64,000 bases of DNA from Polynucleobacter sp. UB-Tiil-W10 (GTDB lineage Bacteria > Pseudomonadota > Gammaproteobacteria > Burkholderiales > Burkholderiaceae). This document shows positions 24,401 through 35,200 of this stretch, in pieces (the stretch's first letter is position 1; every line of letters begins with the position of its first letter). The position numbers were made by a program, and so were the translations under genes. The notes beneath the pieces were generated by a model, which was not told the DNA's origin, did no database searches, and saw only the letters and a list, made by a program, of their open reading frames with translations. Location: assembly GCF_018881605.1 (NCBI RefSeq), contig NZ_JACVPZ010000001.1:868001-932000 (forward strand). Direction: 5' to 3'.

Positions 24401-24778
24401 ATGTCTCATCAAACAGCAAGTCATACTGAAGAAAAAAGTAGCTGGGTCTCTGGACTCGCTGCTTTAATCGTCGTTGCAGCGTTAGTTCTTTACTACACGT
24501 TGGCGGATCAATCGATGTTGGTTCGTCTTGCGGTTTTGTTTGGCGGCATTGCAGCTGCAGTTTTGATTGTGGCGATTTCGCCTGATGGGCGTCGTTTTAT
24601 CGCCTATGCAAAAGATTCTTGGTATGAAGTAAAAAAGGTTGTTTGGCCAACTCGTAAAGAGACAACCCAAATGACTCTAGTCGTATTTGGCTTTGTTCTG
24701 ATCATGTCCTTGTTTTTGTGGATTGCAGACAAATTGATTGAATGGCTAGTTTTTTCAGTCTTTTTAGGCTGGAAGTGA
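24401..24778 (+). CDS. secE: preprotein translocase subunit SecE
   Basis: Essential clamp of the SecYEG protein-conducting channel. The 125-residue protein has three membrane helices, the longer form found in beta- and gammaproteobacteria. The conserved cytoplasmic segment SWYEVKKVVWPTRKET comes before the last helix. It is followed by nusG after 7 bp, the classical secE-nusG pair. Confidence 0.96.
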   Translation: MSHQTASHTEEKSSWVSGLAALIVVAALVLYYTLADQSMLVRLAVLFGGIAAAVLIVAISPDGRRFIAYAKDSWYEVKKVVWPTRKETTQMTLVVFGFVLIMSLFLWIADKLIEWLVFSVFLGWK

Positions 24779-24785
24779 GTAAAAA

Positions 24786-25358
24786 ATGATTGATTCAGAA
24801 TTAGCGGTTAACCCACAAGCAACTGGCAATATGCGCTGGTACGTTATTCATGCTTACTCCGGAATGGAAAAAAGCGTGAAAAAAGGGCTTGAGGAGCGAA
24901 TTTCACGTTCAGGCATGCCTAAAAAATTTGGCCGCATCTTGGTTCCCTCTGAAGAGGTTGTAGAAATTAAGTCTGGTACAAAGTCAGTATCTGAGCGTCG
25001 TTTCTTCCCAGGTTATGTCCTGATTGAGATGGAAATGACCGATGAGAGCTGGCATTTGGTAAAAAATACGCCAAAAGTGACTGGTTTCGTAGGCGGTGTT
25101 CGTAACCGACCAAGCCCTATTTCTACAGCAGAAGTTGCCAAAATCATGGATCAAATGCAGGCTGGGGTTGATAAACCTAAGCCTAAGACCCTATTTGAAG
25201 TTGGCGAAATCGTACGCGTTAAAGAAGGCCCATTTGTTGATTTCAACGGAAATATCGAAGAAGTCAATTATGAGAAGTCAAGATTACGCGTTTCTGTTAC
25301 AATCTTTGGCCGCGGTACCCCAGTTGAGCTGGAGTTCGGCCAGGTAGAAAAGATGTAA
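24786..25358 (+). CDS. nusG: transcription termination/antitermination protein NusG
   Basis: Elongation factor that binds RNA polymerase and links it to Rho or to ribosomal S10. The 190 residues comprise an NGN domain (starting near [14 protein letters not shown], with [12 protein letters not shown]) and a C-terminal KOW domain ([17 protein letters not shown] ... [10 protein letters not shown]). A later in-frame ATG at the NGN domain exists, but the first ATG, close to secE, is kept. Confidence 0.98.
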   Translation: MIDSELAVNPQATGNMRWYVIHAYSGMEKSVKKGLEERISRSGMPKKFGRILVPSEEVVEIKSGTKSVSERRFFPGYVLIEMEMTDESWHLVKNTPKVTGFVGGVRNRPSPISTAEVAKIMDQMQAGVDKPKPKTLFEVGEIVRVKEGPFVDFNGNIEEVNYEKSRLRVSVTIFGRGTPVELEFGQVEKM

Positions 25359-25506
25359 AAACAAGGACTTAGTCCTGGTTTTGGTAGTAAGCAGTTAAGT
25401 GGTTAGCAATAACCGAGGAGCGGAGCTAGAAAGCCAAAAACTAGCGAAGCGTTTACTCAACAGCGGTCTTTCCTAATGAGGTTAGGCGCGCTTTAAGGAG
25501 CAACAC
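25358..25506 (+). promoter_or_regulatory. nusG-rplK gap: hairpin and L11 operon leader
   Basis: A hairpin AAAACAAGGACT / AGTCCTGGTTTT at 25358-25382 starts within the nusG stop region. It is terminator-like, with a weak T tract that is part of the stem. The rest is the rplK leader, ending with the ribosome site TTAAGGAG. In E. coli, protein L1 binds this leader to repress rplKA. A comparable L1 site is likely but was not pinned down. No confident promoter was found. Confidence 0.5.
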
Positions 25507-25938
25507 ATGGCAAAGAAAATTATTGGCTTTATCAAACTGCAGATACCTGCAGGTAAAGCAAATCCATCACCACCCGTAGGTCCAGCACTGGGTCAACGCG
25601 GTCTTAACATTATGGAATTCTGTAAGGCGTTCAATGCTCAAACTCAGAGCATGGAGCCTGGTCTACCGATTCCAGTCGTGATTACAGCGTTCGCTGATAA
25701 GAGCTTCACATTCATCATGAAGACTCCTCCAGCAACCATCATGATTAAGAAGGCTGCGAAGATCGAAAAAGGATCACCACGTCCACATACTGACAAGGTG
25801 GGAAAAATTACTCGTGCTCAAGCGGAAGAAATCGCTAAAGCAAAAATGCCAGATTTGACAGCAGCCGATATGGACGCAGCTGTTAGAACAATCGCTGGTA
25901 GCGCCCGTTCCATGGGCATCACTGTGGAAGGTCTCTAA
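25507..25938 (+). CDS. rplK: 50S ribosomal protein L11
   Basis: Builds the GTPase-associated centre with 23S rRNA and is needed for the stringent response through RelA. The 143 residues have the typical N-terminal [23 protein letters not shown] and the C-terminal RNA-binding domain ending [15 protein letters not shown]. Two bases separate it from rplA. Confidence 0.99.
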   Translation: MAKKIIGFIKLQIPAGKANPSPPVGPALGQRGLNIMEFCKAFNAQTQSMEPGLPIPVVITAFADKSFTFIMKTPPATIMIKKAAKIEKGSPRPHTDKVGKITRAQAEEIAKAKMPDLTAADMDAAVRTIAGSARSMGITVEGL

Positions 25939-25940
25939 TC

Positions 25941-26642
25941 ATGACTAAATTATCTAAACGCGTTAAAGCAATTCAATCTAAAGTTGATCGCAACAAATTC
26001 TATTCATTGGATGACGCATTGAACCTCGTAAAAGAGTGTGCAACTGCTAAGTTTGATGAGTCTATCGATGTTGCTGTTCAGTTGGGTATTGATGCTAAGA
26101 AATCTGACCAAGTTGTACGTGGCGCAGTAGTGCTCCCAGCTGGTACAGGTAAGCATGTTCGTGTAGCTGTTTTTGCACAAGGTGAGAAGGCTGAACAAGC
26201 TAAAGCCGCAGGCGCAGAAATTGTTGGCATGGAAGAGCTTGCTGAACAAATTAAAGGCGGCAAAATTGATTTTGATATTTTGATCGCATCCCCAGACACA
26301 ATGAAAATTGTGGGTACCTTAGGTCAAGTATTGGGCCCACGTGGTTTGATGCCAAATCCAAAAGTGGGAACTGTTACCCCTGACGTTGCTACTGCAGTAA
26401 AAAATGCAAAAGCTGGTCAAGTTCAGTTCCGCGTGGACAAAGCCGGTATCGTGCACGCAAGTATTGGTCGTCGTTCATTCGAGCCAACTGCATTGAAATC
26501 CAACTTGCTAGCATTGCTTGAGGCTTTGAATAAAGCAAAGCCACCTGCATCTAAGGGTATTTATTTAAAGAAGGTTGCCGTAAGCAGCACCATGGGTGCA
26601 GGCGTACGCGTAGACCAAGCATCGTTACAGGCAGCAGCTTAA
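25941..26642 (+). CDS. rplA: 50S ribosomal protein L1
   Basis: L1-stalk protein that helps release deacylated tRNA, and in many bacteria the translational repressor of rplKA. The 233-residue protein contains [15 protein letters not shown], the family signature, and lies directly after rplK. Confidence 0.99.
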   Translation: MTKLSKRVKAIQSKVDRNKFYSLDDALNLVKECATAKFDESIDVAVQLGIDAKKSDQVVRGAVVLPAGTGKHVRVAVFAQGEKAEQAKAAGAEIVGMEELAEQIKGGKIDFDILIASPDTMKIVGTLGQVLGPRGLMPNPKVGTVTPDVATAVKNAKAGQVQFRVDKAGIVHASIGRRSFEPTALKSNLLALLEALNKAKPPASKGIYLKKVAVSSTMGAGVRVDQASLQAAA

Positions 26643-26878
26643 TTAGCTTGTAACAAAAAAGAACTTTGGGTCGACTCCTGCTCTTTGAGTGAGAGTCGAA
26701 CATCAAAGACCGTTGGTGAATTAGTTGCTTGTAAAGAATGAATTCTTAATCGTTACGAAAGTAATAGCCAGCGCAGATGGCGACCCTGAAAAGATTTCAC
26801 AAGAACCTCTTGTGACAAATGATCAGACGCTGGTGTGTAACCCCAACTGGAAACAGTTGGTTTTTATGGAGTTAAACC
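26643..26878 (+). promoter_or_regulatory. rplJ leader (L10 leader-like)
   Basis: A 236-nt untranslated region. CCAGCG (26768-26773) can pair with CGCTGG (26828-26833), enclosing a hairpin TCACAAGA / TCTTGTGA (26797-26815). This is the long folded leader layout to which the L10(L12)4 complex binds for autorepression. Just before the start codon a further hairpin CCAACTG-GAAA-CAGTTGG (26843-26860) is followed by TTTTT, which looks like an attenuator. An upstream stem GTCGACTC / GAGTCGAAC is also possible. Binding is inferred from other bacteria. Confidence 0.65.
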
Positions 26879-27526
26879 GTGCCTTTGAATGTACAAGACA
26901 AAAAAGCGATTGTTGCTGATGTCGGCGCTCAATTGGCTGGAGCTCAAACAGTCGTGCTTGCTGAATACCGCGGTATTCCAGTCGAGCAGTTGACAAAGCT
27001 ACGTGCTAGCGCACGTGACCATGGTGTATACCTTCGCGTTTTGAAGAACACCTTGGCACGACGTGCAGCACAAGGCACTCAGTTTGAGCCTCTTGCTGAT
27101 TCGATGGTTGGCCCCTTGATCTATGGAATTTCTGCAGATCCGATTGCTTCGGCAAAAGTATTGCAGAACTTTGCTAAGACTCAAGACAAGCTAGTCATTA
27201 CTGCTGGCTTATATAACGGCAAGTTGTTAGATGTTGCTGGCGTAAAAGCCCTCGCAACAATTCCAAGCCGCGACGAGTTGTTATCTCAGTTGTTGGGTGT
27301 GATGTTGGCACCTGTCTCTGCGATGGCTCGCGTATTGGGCGCAGTAGCAGCACAAAAGGCAGAAGGAGCACCTGCTCCTGTTGCAGCACCCGCAGCGGAA
27401 GTTGTTGAAGCGGCAGCAGCACCAGCAGTAGTTGCTGAAGCCGCCGCTCCAGAAGCAAGTGCTGAGCCTGCAGCCGCAGCCCCAGAAGCTGGAACAGAAG
27501 CAAACGAAACCCCTGCCGCTGAATAA
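26879..27526 (+). CDS. rplJ: 50S ribosomal protein L10
   Basis: Base of the L7/L12 stalk. The GTG start has a GGAG ribosome site 8 nt upstream. The ordinary L10 body spans about residues 1-155 ([15 protein letters not shown] and [11 protein letters not shown] are typical). A tail of about 60 residues rich in Ala, Pro and Glu follows, so the protein is 215 residues, against roughly 165-175 in most bacteria. The tail has no apparent motif. The gene is cotranscribed with rplL. Confidence 0.98.
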   Translation: MPLNVQDKKAIVADVGAQLAGAQTVVLAEYRGIPVEQLTKLRASARDHGVYLRVLKNTLARRAAQGTQFEPLADSMVGPLIYGISADPIASAKVLQNFAKTQDKLVITAGLYNGKLLDVAGVKALATIPSRDELLSQLLGVMLAPVSAMARVLGAVAAQKAEGAPAPVAAPAAEVVEAAAAPAVVAEAAAPEASAEPAAAAPEAGTEANETPAAE

Positions 27527-27562
27527 GCGACAGATTAACTATTTAAGTATTAGGAGCTAAAA

Positions 27563-27940
27563 ATGGCGATTACTAAAGAAGAAATCATTGAAGCAGTAGG
27601 TAGCATGTCCGTTATGGATTTGAATGACTTGGTTAAAGCGTTCGAAGAGAAGTTTGGCGTTTCAGCTGCAGCGATGGCTGTTGCTGGTCCTGCTGGTGCT
27701 GGCGGCGGCGGTGCTGCTGCTGAAGAGCAAACAGAATTCACTGTTAACTTGCTCGAAGCTGGCGCAAACAAGGTTTCAGTAATTAAGGCAGTTCGCGAAA
27801 TTACTGGTCTTGGCTTGAAAGAAGCTAAGGACTTGGTTGACGGCGCACCGAAGCCAATCAAAGAGGCTGTTGATAAGAAAACAGCTGAAGAAGCTAAGAA
27901 GAAACTTGACGAAGCAGGCGCTAAGTCAGAAATCAAGTAA
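27563..27940 (+). CDS. rplL: 50S ribosomal protein L7/L12
   Basis: Acidic multi-copy stalk protein that recruits translational GTPases. In its 125 residues the N-terminal dimerisation helices ([19 protein letters not shown]) are joined by an Ala/Gly hinge to the C-terminal domain ([13 protein letters not shown], [16 protein letters not shown]). Confidence 0.99.
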   Translation: MAITKEEIIEAVGSMSVMDLNDLVKAFEEKFGVSAAAMAVAGPAGAGGGGAAAEEQTEFTVNLLEAGANKVSVIKAVREITGLGLKEAKDLVDGAPKPIKEAVDKKTAEEAKKKLDEAGAKSEIK

Positions 27941-28167
27941 TACACACACTGCTGGCGTCTCTCACAAAGGGACGTTAGCCATGTTGGGTTTGACCTTTAG
28001 AGGTCAAACCCGATTTCATTTCTGATTGAAATCGGGTTTGCCTTCTGATACGACTGCAGAATGCAAGTTTGGTCGGACACTAAATCGAAACGGTTTAGTG
28101 TTGTCCGCCAGTGATTGGTAGTGGCCAATCGCCAAATCTTTGTACAGTCGCTGAATTCGGAGATGAA
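27941..28167 (+). promoter_or_regulatory. rplL-rpoB gap with overlapping hairpins
   Basis: Three strong hairpins precede rpoB. Hairpin 1 is GGGTTTGACCT / GAGGTCAAACCC (27986-28011). Hairpin 2 is AAACCCGATTTCA / TGAAATCGGGTTT (28006-28039). Hairpin 3 is GGACACTAAA / TTTAGTGT-GTCC (28075-28106). Hairpins 1 and 2 share the AAACCC segment and so exclude each other. In E. coli this gap holds a partial terminator and an RNase III site that set the ratio of L7/L12 to RNA polymerase. A similar role is inferred here. Confidence 0.7.
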
Positions 28168-31100
28168 ATGAACTACAGCTTCACCGAACGCAAGCGAGTC
28201 CGTAAAAGCTTTGCTAAGCGAGTAAACAACCACCAGGTTCCGTACCTGATCGCAACGCAGCTGGAATCCTACGCTAAATTTTTACAGGCTGATAAGCCGG
28301 CAATGTCTCGTCTTACTGAGGGACTTCAGGCCGCCTTTACATCAGCGTTCCCGATTGTGTCTAACAACGGCTATGCACGTATGGAATACGTGTCTTACCA
28401 GTTATCACAACCACCATTTGATGTTAAAGAATGTCAACAACGTGGTTACACATACCACTCTGCCTTACGCGCAAAAGTTCGCTTGATTATTTATGATCGC
28501 GAAGCGCCTACGAAGGTTAAAGAGGTAAAAGAGAGTGAAGTCTACATGGGTGAAATTCCACTCATGACAGAAAATGGCTCTTTCGTTATTAATGGTACTG
28601 AGCGCGTAATCGTATCTCAGTTACACCGTTCTCCTGGCGTCTTCTTCGAACACGATAAGGGTAAGACACATAGCTCTGGTAAGTTGCTGTTCTCAGCACG
28701 TATTATTCCTTACCGTGGTTCATGGCTCGATTTCGAGTTTGATCCAAAAGACATTCTTTATTTCCGCGTTGACCGTCGTCGTAAGATGCCTGTCACCATT
28801 TTGCTTAAAGCAATTGGTTTAAACAACGAACAGATTCTTGCTAATTTCTTTAACTTTGACCATTTCTCATTGACTGCTAATGGCGGCTCAATGGAATTTG
28901 TGCCAGAGCGTTTGCGTGGTCAGTTGGCTAGCTTTGATGTGCTCGATAAGAATGGCGTTGTTGTTATTCAAAAAGACAAGCGTATTAATGCTAAGCACAT
29001 TCGCGAACTCGAAGCCGCAAAGACAAAAACAATTGCTGTACCTGATGACTATTTAATTGGTCGTGTGGTTGCACGTAATATTGTTGATCCAGATTCTGGT
29101 GAAATCTTGGCTTACGCCAATGATGAAATCACTGAAGAAGTATTGGCGACATTGCGCGATGCAGGCATCAAACAATTAGAAACCATTTACACCAATGATT
29201 TGGATTCTGGCGCGTACATTTCTCAGACATTGCGTACTGATGAAACTGCGGACCAAATGGCTGCTCGTATCGCCATTTATCGCATGATGCGCCCTGGTGA
29301 GCCTCCAACAGAAGATGCAGTTGAAGCCTTGTTTCAGCGCTTGTTCTATAACGAAGATACTTACGATTTATCTCGTGTTGGTCGTATGAAGGTTAATAGC
29401 CGTTTGAACCGTCCAGAAATGGAAGGTCCAATGGTTCTGTCGAATGAAGATATTCTCGACTCCATTAAGTCCCTTGTAGATTTGCGTAACGGCAAAGGCG
29501 AAGTAGACGATATCGATCACTTAGGTAATCGTCGTGTACGCTGCGTTGGCGAGTTGGCTGAAAACCAATTCCGTGCTGGTTTGTCACGTGTTGAGCGTGC
29601 GGTTAAAGAACGTCTCGGCCAGGCCGAAACAGAAAACCTCATGCCGCATGACTTGATTAACAGCAAGCCAATCTCTTCTGCTATTCGTGAGTTCTTCGGT
29701 TCTTCACAGTTGTCCCAGTTTATGGACCAAACCAACCCACTCTCAGAGATTACGCATAAGCGTCGTATTTCTGCATTGGGACCTGGTGGTTTGACCCGCG
29801 AACGCGCTGGCTTTGAAGTGCGCGACGTGCATCCAACCCACTACGGACGCGTTTGCCCGATCGAAACTCCAGAAGGACCAAACATTGGTTTGATCAACTC
29901 ACTCGCGCTATTTGCGCGTTTGAATGAGCATGGCTTCCTCGAGACTCCATATCGTAAGGTTTCCAATAGCAAGGTAAGCGATGAAGTGGTTTACCTCTCT
30001 GCAATTGAAGAAGCTAAGTATGTGATTGCTCAGGCGAATGCAACGATCGACAAAAACGGTAAGTTGGCTGACGAATTGGTTTCTGCTCGTCAAGCTGGTG
30101 AAACTATGATGGTTAGCCCAGAGCGCATCGATTTCATCGACGTTGCTCCTAGTCAGATCGTTTCAGCTGCTGCTTCACTCGTTCCATTCTTAGAGCACGA
30201 TGATGCAAACCGTGCTTTGATGGGTGCGAACATGCAGCGTCAAGCGGTTCCTTGCTTGCGTCCAGATAAGCCATTGGTTGGTACAGGTTTAGAGCGTATT
30301 GTTGCGGTTGACTCCGGCACTGTTGTATTAGCAGCACGTGGCGGTAATGTTGATTACGTTGACGCAAATCGTGTTGTGATTCGTGTGAATGATGATGAAA
30401 CTGCAGCCGGTGAAGTTGGTGTGGATATTTATAACCTCATCAAGTACACCCGTTCAAACCAAAACACCAATATTAACCAGCGTCCAATCGTAAAAGTTGG
30501 CGATCGTGTAGCCCGCGGCGACGTAGTTGCTGACGGCGCATCTACCGATTTGGGTGAGTTGGCTTTGGGTCAAAACATGACTGTGGCATTTATGCCATGG
30601 AACGGCTACAACTTCGAAGATTCAATCTTGATCTCTGAGAAAGTTGTTGCTGACGATCGCTACACCTCTATTCATATTGAAGAGTTGTCAGTGGTTGCGC
30701 GCGATACCAAGCTTGGTTCAGAAGAAATTACTCGCGATATTTCCAATTTGGCAGAGTCACAACTCTCCCGTTTGGATGAGAGCGGTATTGTTTACATCGG
30801 TGCTGAAGTTGAAGCTGGCGACGTATTGGTTGGTAAGGTAACTCCAAAAGGTGAGACTACTCTCACTCCTGAAGAGAAGCTCCTCCGTGCGATCTTCGGT
30901 GAAAAGGCATCTGACGTTAAAGATACCTCTTTGCGCGTTCCATCAGGAATGATCGGTACCGTTATCGATGTTCAGGTCTTCACCCGTGAAGGCATTGAGC
31001 GCGATGCACGTGCACAGTCAATCATTCAAGAGGAATTGCAACGCTATCGTTTGGACTTGAACGACCAGTTGCGTATTGTTGAGGGCGATGCCTTCATGCG

Positions 31101-32268
31101 TTTAGAAAAGTTGTTGATTGGCAAAGTTGCCAACGGCGGCCCTAAGAAATTAGCTAAAGGCACCAAGATCGACAAGGAATACCTTGCTGATTTGGATAAA
31201 TACCATTGGTTCGACATTCGTCCAGCGGACGACGAAGCTGCCTCACAAGTTGAGGCAATCAAGTCTTCTATCGAAGCTAAACGCAAACAGTTTGACGAAG
31301 CTTTTGAAGAGAAGCGCACCAAACTTACCCAAGGTGATGATTTACAGCCTGGCGTAACGAAGATGGTTAAGGTCTACTTAGCGGTTAAGCGTCGCCTGCA
31401 GCCTGGTGACAAGATGGCCGGTCGTCACGGTAACAAGGGCGTGGTTTCTAAAATCGCCCCAGCAGAAGACATGCCATTTATGGCTGACGGACGCCCTGTA
31501 GACATCGTGTTGAACCCATTGGGTGTTCCTTCCCGTATGAACGTTGGTCAAATCTTAGAAACCCACTTAGGTTGGGCTGCTCAAGGTATTGGTAAGCGTA
31601 TCGACGAGATGGTTCGTGAGCATGCTAAACAAACTGAATTACGCAAGTTCTTCAAGCAGCTTTACAACGAAACAGGTCGTGTTGAAGACATCGACAACTT
31701 CACTGATGAGCAGATCACTGTTTTGGCTGAGAATCTCCGCCAAGGCTTGCCATTTGCAACCCCAGTGTTTGATGGTGCTACTGAAGCAGAAATCGGACGC
31801 ATGCTCGAGTTGGCTTATCCAGAAGATGTTGCTAAGTCTTTGAAGATGACCCCTTCACGTCAGCAAATGATTTTGTGCGACGGCCGTACTGGCGATCAAT
31901 TTGAGCGTCCAGTAACTGTTGGTGTAATGCACGTCTTGAAACTCCACCATTTGGTCGACGACAAGATGCATGCACGTTCAACCGGACCTTACTCTTTAGT
32001 AACGCAACAGCCATTGGGCGGTAAAGCTCAGTTCGGTGGTCAGCGCTTTGGTGAGATGGAAGTCTGGGCCCTCGAAGCATACGGTGCTTCATATGTCTTG
32101 CAGGAAATGCTGACAGTGAAGTCCGATGACGTCGCAGGCCGTACCAAAGTTTACGAAAACATCGTCAAGGGCGAGCACACGATTGATGCTGGCATGCCCG
32201 AATCCTTCAACGTGCTGGTAAAAGAAATCCGTTCGTTGGGTATTGACATTGACATGGAGCGCAACTGA
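28168..32268 (+). CDS. rpoB: DNA-directed RNA polymerase subunit beta
   Basis: Catalytic subunit of RNA polymerase. The start at 28168 ([18 protein letters not shown]) matches family N-termini and has a ribosome site; an upstream in-frame ATG at 28111 lies in the leader hairpin region and is rejected. The 1,366 residues include the rifampicin pocket ([20 protein letters not shown]), with no obvious resistance substitution. The downstream motifs [13 protein letters not shown] and [20 protein letters not shown] are also present. rpoC starts 1 bp after the stop. Confidence 0.99.
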   Translation: MNYSFTERKRVRKSFAKRVNNHQVPYLIATQLESYAKFLQADKPAMSRLTEGLQAAFTSAFPIVSNNGYARMEYVSYQLSQPPFDVKECQQRGYTYHSALRAKVRLIIYDREAPTKVKEVKESEVYMGEIPLMTENGSFVINGTERVIVSQLHRSPGVFFEHDKGKTHSSGKLLFSARIIPYRGSWLDFEFDPKDILYFRVDRRRKMPVTILLKAIGLNNEQILANFFNFDHFSLTANGGSMEFVPERLRGQLASFDVLDKNGVVVIQKDKRINAKHIRELEAAKTKTIAVPDDYLIGRVVARNIVDPDSGEILAYANDEITEEVLATLRDAGIKQLETIYTNDLDSGAYISQTLRTDETADQMAARIAIYRMMRPGEPPTEDAVEALFQRLFYNEDTYDLSRVGRMKVNSRLNRPEMEGPMVLSNEDILDSIKSLVDLRNGKGEVDDIDHLGNRRVRCVGELAENQFRAGLSRVERAVKERLGQAETENLMPHDLINSKPISSAIREFFGSSQLSQFMDQTNPLSEITHKRRISALGPGGLTRERAGFEVRDVHPTHYGRVCPIETPEGPNIGLINSLALFARLNEHGFLETPYRKVSNSKVSDEVVYLSAIEEAKYVIAQANATIDKNGKLADELVSARQAGETMMVSPERIDFIDVAPSQIVSAAASLVPFLEHDDANRALMGANMQRQAVPCLRPDKPLVGTGLERIVAVDSGTVVLAARGGNVDYVDANRVVIRVNDDETAAGEVGVDIYNLIKYTRSNQNTNINQRPIVKVGDRVARGDVVADGASTDLGELALGQNMTVAFMPWNGYNFEDSILISEKVVADDRYTSIHIEELSVVARDTKLGSEEITRDISNLAESQLSRLDESGIVYIGAEVEAGDVLVGKVTPKGETTLTPEEKLLRAIFGEKASDVKDTSLRVPSGMIGTVIDVQVFTREGIERDARAQSIIQEELQRYRLDLNDQLRIVEGDAFMRLEKLLIGKVANGGPKKLAKGTKIDKEYLADLDKYHWFDIRPADDEAASQVEAIKSSIEAKRKQFDEAFEEKRTKLTQGDDLQPGVTKMVKVYLAVKRRLQPGDKMAGRHGNKGVVSKIAPAEDMPFMADGRPVDIVLNPLGVPSRMNVGQILETHLGWAAQGIGKRIDEMVREHAKQTELRKFFKQLYNETGRVEDIDNFTDEQITVLAENLRQGLPFATPVFDGATEAEIGRMLELAYPEDVAKSLKMTPSRQQMILCDGRTGDQFERPVTVGVMHVLKLHHLVDDKMHARSTGPYSLVTQQPLGGKAQFGGQRFGEMEVWALEAYGASYVLQEMLTVKSDDVAGRTKVYENIVKGEHTIDAGMPESFNVLVKEIRSLGIDIDMERN

Positions 32269-32269
32269 T

Positions 32270-35200
32270 ATGAAAGCATTGCTCGATTTATTTAAGCAAA
32301 CGCAGGGCGAAGAGCAGTTTGATGTCATCAAAATTGGTCTCGCATCTCCTGAGAAAATTCGCTCATGGTCTTTTGGTGAAGTACGCAAACCAGAAACCAT
32401 CAACTACCGGACTTTTAAGCCCGAGCGTGATGGTTTGTTTTGCGCCAAGATTTTTGGGCCAACTAAAGACTACGAGTGCTTATGCGGCAAGTACAAGCGC
32501 TTAAAGTTCCGTGGCGTTATCTGCGAAAAGTGCGGCGTTGAAGTCACTCTCGCTAAGGTACGTCGTGAGCGCATGGGCCACATTGAGTTGGCAGCTCCTG
32601 TAGCGCATATTTGGTTCTTGAAATCATTGCCATCCCGTTTGGGTATGGTTCTCGATATGACATTGCGTGATATCGAGCGCGTTCTTTACTTTGAAGCATA
32701 TGTAGTCGTTGATCCTGGCATGACTCCTGAAGGCGCGATGAAGCGTGGTCAGATCATGTCTGAAGATGAATACATTGCCAAGACTGAAGAGTATGGTGAT
32801 GGTGCTTTCACTGCCATCATGGGCGCGGAAGGTATTCGTGATCTCTTGCGTTCGATTGATATCGATCGTGAAGTAGAGACGATTCGTGCTGACTTAAAAG
32901 CAACTGGTAGCGATGCCAAGATCAAGAAATACGCTAAGCGCTTAAAAGTGCTCGAGGCGTTCCAGACTTCAGGTATTAAGCCTGACTGGATGATCATGGA
33001 AGTGTTGCCAGTATTGCCACCTGAATTGCGCCCATTGGTGCCATTGGATGGCGGTCGCTTTGCTACCTCTGATTTGAACGACCTCTATCGTCGCGTTATT
33101 AACCGTAACAACCGTTTGAAGCGTTTGTTAGAGTTGCGCGCACCAGAGATCATCGTTCGTAACGAAAAACGCATGTTGCAAGAAGCGGTTGACTCATTGC
33201 TCGACAACGGTCGTCGCGGTAAGGCTATGACTGGCGCTAACAAGCGTCCTCTCAAGTCCTTGGCTGAGATGATTAAAGGTAAGAGCGGTCGTTTCCGTCA
33301 AAACTTGTTGGGTAAACGCGTTGACTACTCAGGTCGTTCAGTCATCGTGGTTGGCCCTACATTGAAATTGCATCAGTGCGGCTTGCCAAAATTGATGGCT
33401 TTGGAATTGTTCAAGCCGTTTATTTTCAACAAGCTTGAGACTTTAGGAATCGCAACTACTATTAAGGCTGCGAAGAAAGAAGTTGAAAGTCAGACTCCAA
33501 TCGTTTGGGATATTCTCGAAGAAGTGATTCGTGAACATCCAATTATGTTGAACCGTGCGCCTACATTGCACCGTCTCGGTATTCAGGCTTTCGAGCCAAT
33601 GCTGATCGAAGGTAAAGCAATCCAATTGCACCCATTAGTTTGCGCAGCATTTAACGCCGACTTTGACGGTGACCAAATGGCGGTTCACGTTCCTTTGTCG
33701 CTCGAAGCGCAGATGGAAGCACGTACATTGATGTTAGCTTCGAACAACGTATTGTTCCCAGCTAACGGCGAGCCATCTATCGTTCCTTCACAGGACGTGG
33801 TGTTGGGTCTGTACTACGCTACACGCGACAAGATCAACGGTAAGGGCGAAGGCATGGTCTTCGCTAACATTACTGAAGTAGTACGCGCATACGAAGCAGG
33901 TCAAGTTGAATTGGCTTCTCGTGTTGCAGTGCGTATTACTGAGTTTGAAATCGTGGACAAGAAGGCAGAAGGCGAAGCGCGTTTTGCCCAGAAGACCAAA
34001 ATCTATCAAACATCAGTTGGCCGTGCAATCTTGTCTGAGATTTTGCCTAAGGGCATGTCTTTCGAGGAAATTAACAAGCCTTTAAAGAAAAAAGAAATCT
34101 CACGCTTGATCAACACGTCATTCCGTAAGTGCGGATTGCGTGAAACAGTTATTTTTGCTGACCGCCTCTTGCAGTCTGGTTTCCGCTTGGCGACCAATGC
34201 TGGTATCTCAGTTGCGATCGACGATATGTTGATCCCAACATCTAAAGAGCGCATCATTACTGAGGCATCTGCCAAGGTTAAAGAGTATGACAAGCAGTTC
34301 ATGTCAGGCCTCGTAACCAATCAAGAGCGTTATAACAACGTGGTTGATATTTGGGGTGCTGCAGGTGATCAGGTTGGCAAGGCGATGATGGACGAGTTGT
34401 CGCACGTTGATGTACTCGATCGTAATGGTAAAACTGTGCGTCAAGAATCCTTTAACTCTATCTACATGATGGCGGATTCTGGTGCACGTGGATCTGCAGC
34501 GCAGATTCGTCAGTTGGCCGGTATGCGTGGTTTGATGGCAAAGCCTGACGGTTCCATCATTGAAACCCCAATTACTGCGAACTTCCGTGAAGGTCTGAAC
34601 GTATTGCAGTACTTCATCTCCACCCACGGTGCTCGTAAAGGTCTTGCTGATACAGCGTTGAAGACAGCGAACTCTGGTTACTTGACACGTCGTTTATGCG
34701 ACGTTACTCAAGATCTCGTGGTGATTGAGGATGATTGCGGCGCCACTAACGGCGTCACTATGAAGGCTCTGGTTGAAGGCGGCGAAATTATCGAAGCATT
34801 GCGTGACCGTATTTTGGGTCGTGTATGTATCGGTGACATCGTTCATCCTGATACACAAGAAGTTATCGTTCCGAATGACACATTGCTTGACGAAGATCAT
34901 GTTGATCAAATCGTTGCATTGGGTATCGACGAAGTTAAAGTTCGTACAGTATTGTCTTGCCTAACCCGCTTTGGTTTATGCGCTAAGTGTTACGGACGTG
35001 ATTTAGGTCGTGGTGGTTTGGTTAACGTTGGTGAAGCAGTCGGTGTGATAGCTGCTCAGTCCATCGGTGAGCCAGGCACACAGTTGACTATGCGTACTTT
35101 CCACATCGGTGGTGCAGCGTCACGTGCTTTGGTTGCAAGCAATATTGAAGCTAAGTCAAATGGAGCATTGAAGTTCTCTGGCACGATGCGCGTTGTTAAA

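Noticed and set aside
26725..26919. A 64-codon frame in the rplJ leader
   Set aside because: It runs through the folded leader and into rplJ in another frame; no conserved features.
28111..28167. Earlier rpoB start at 28111
   Set aside because: It would add residues absent from relatives and lies in the leader hairpin region. The ATG at 28168 has the conserved N-terminus.
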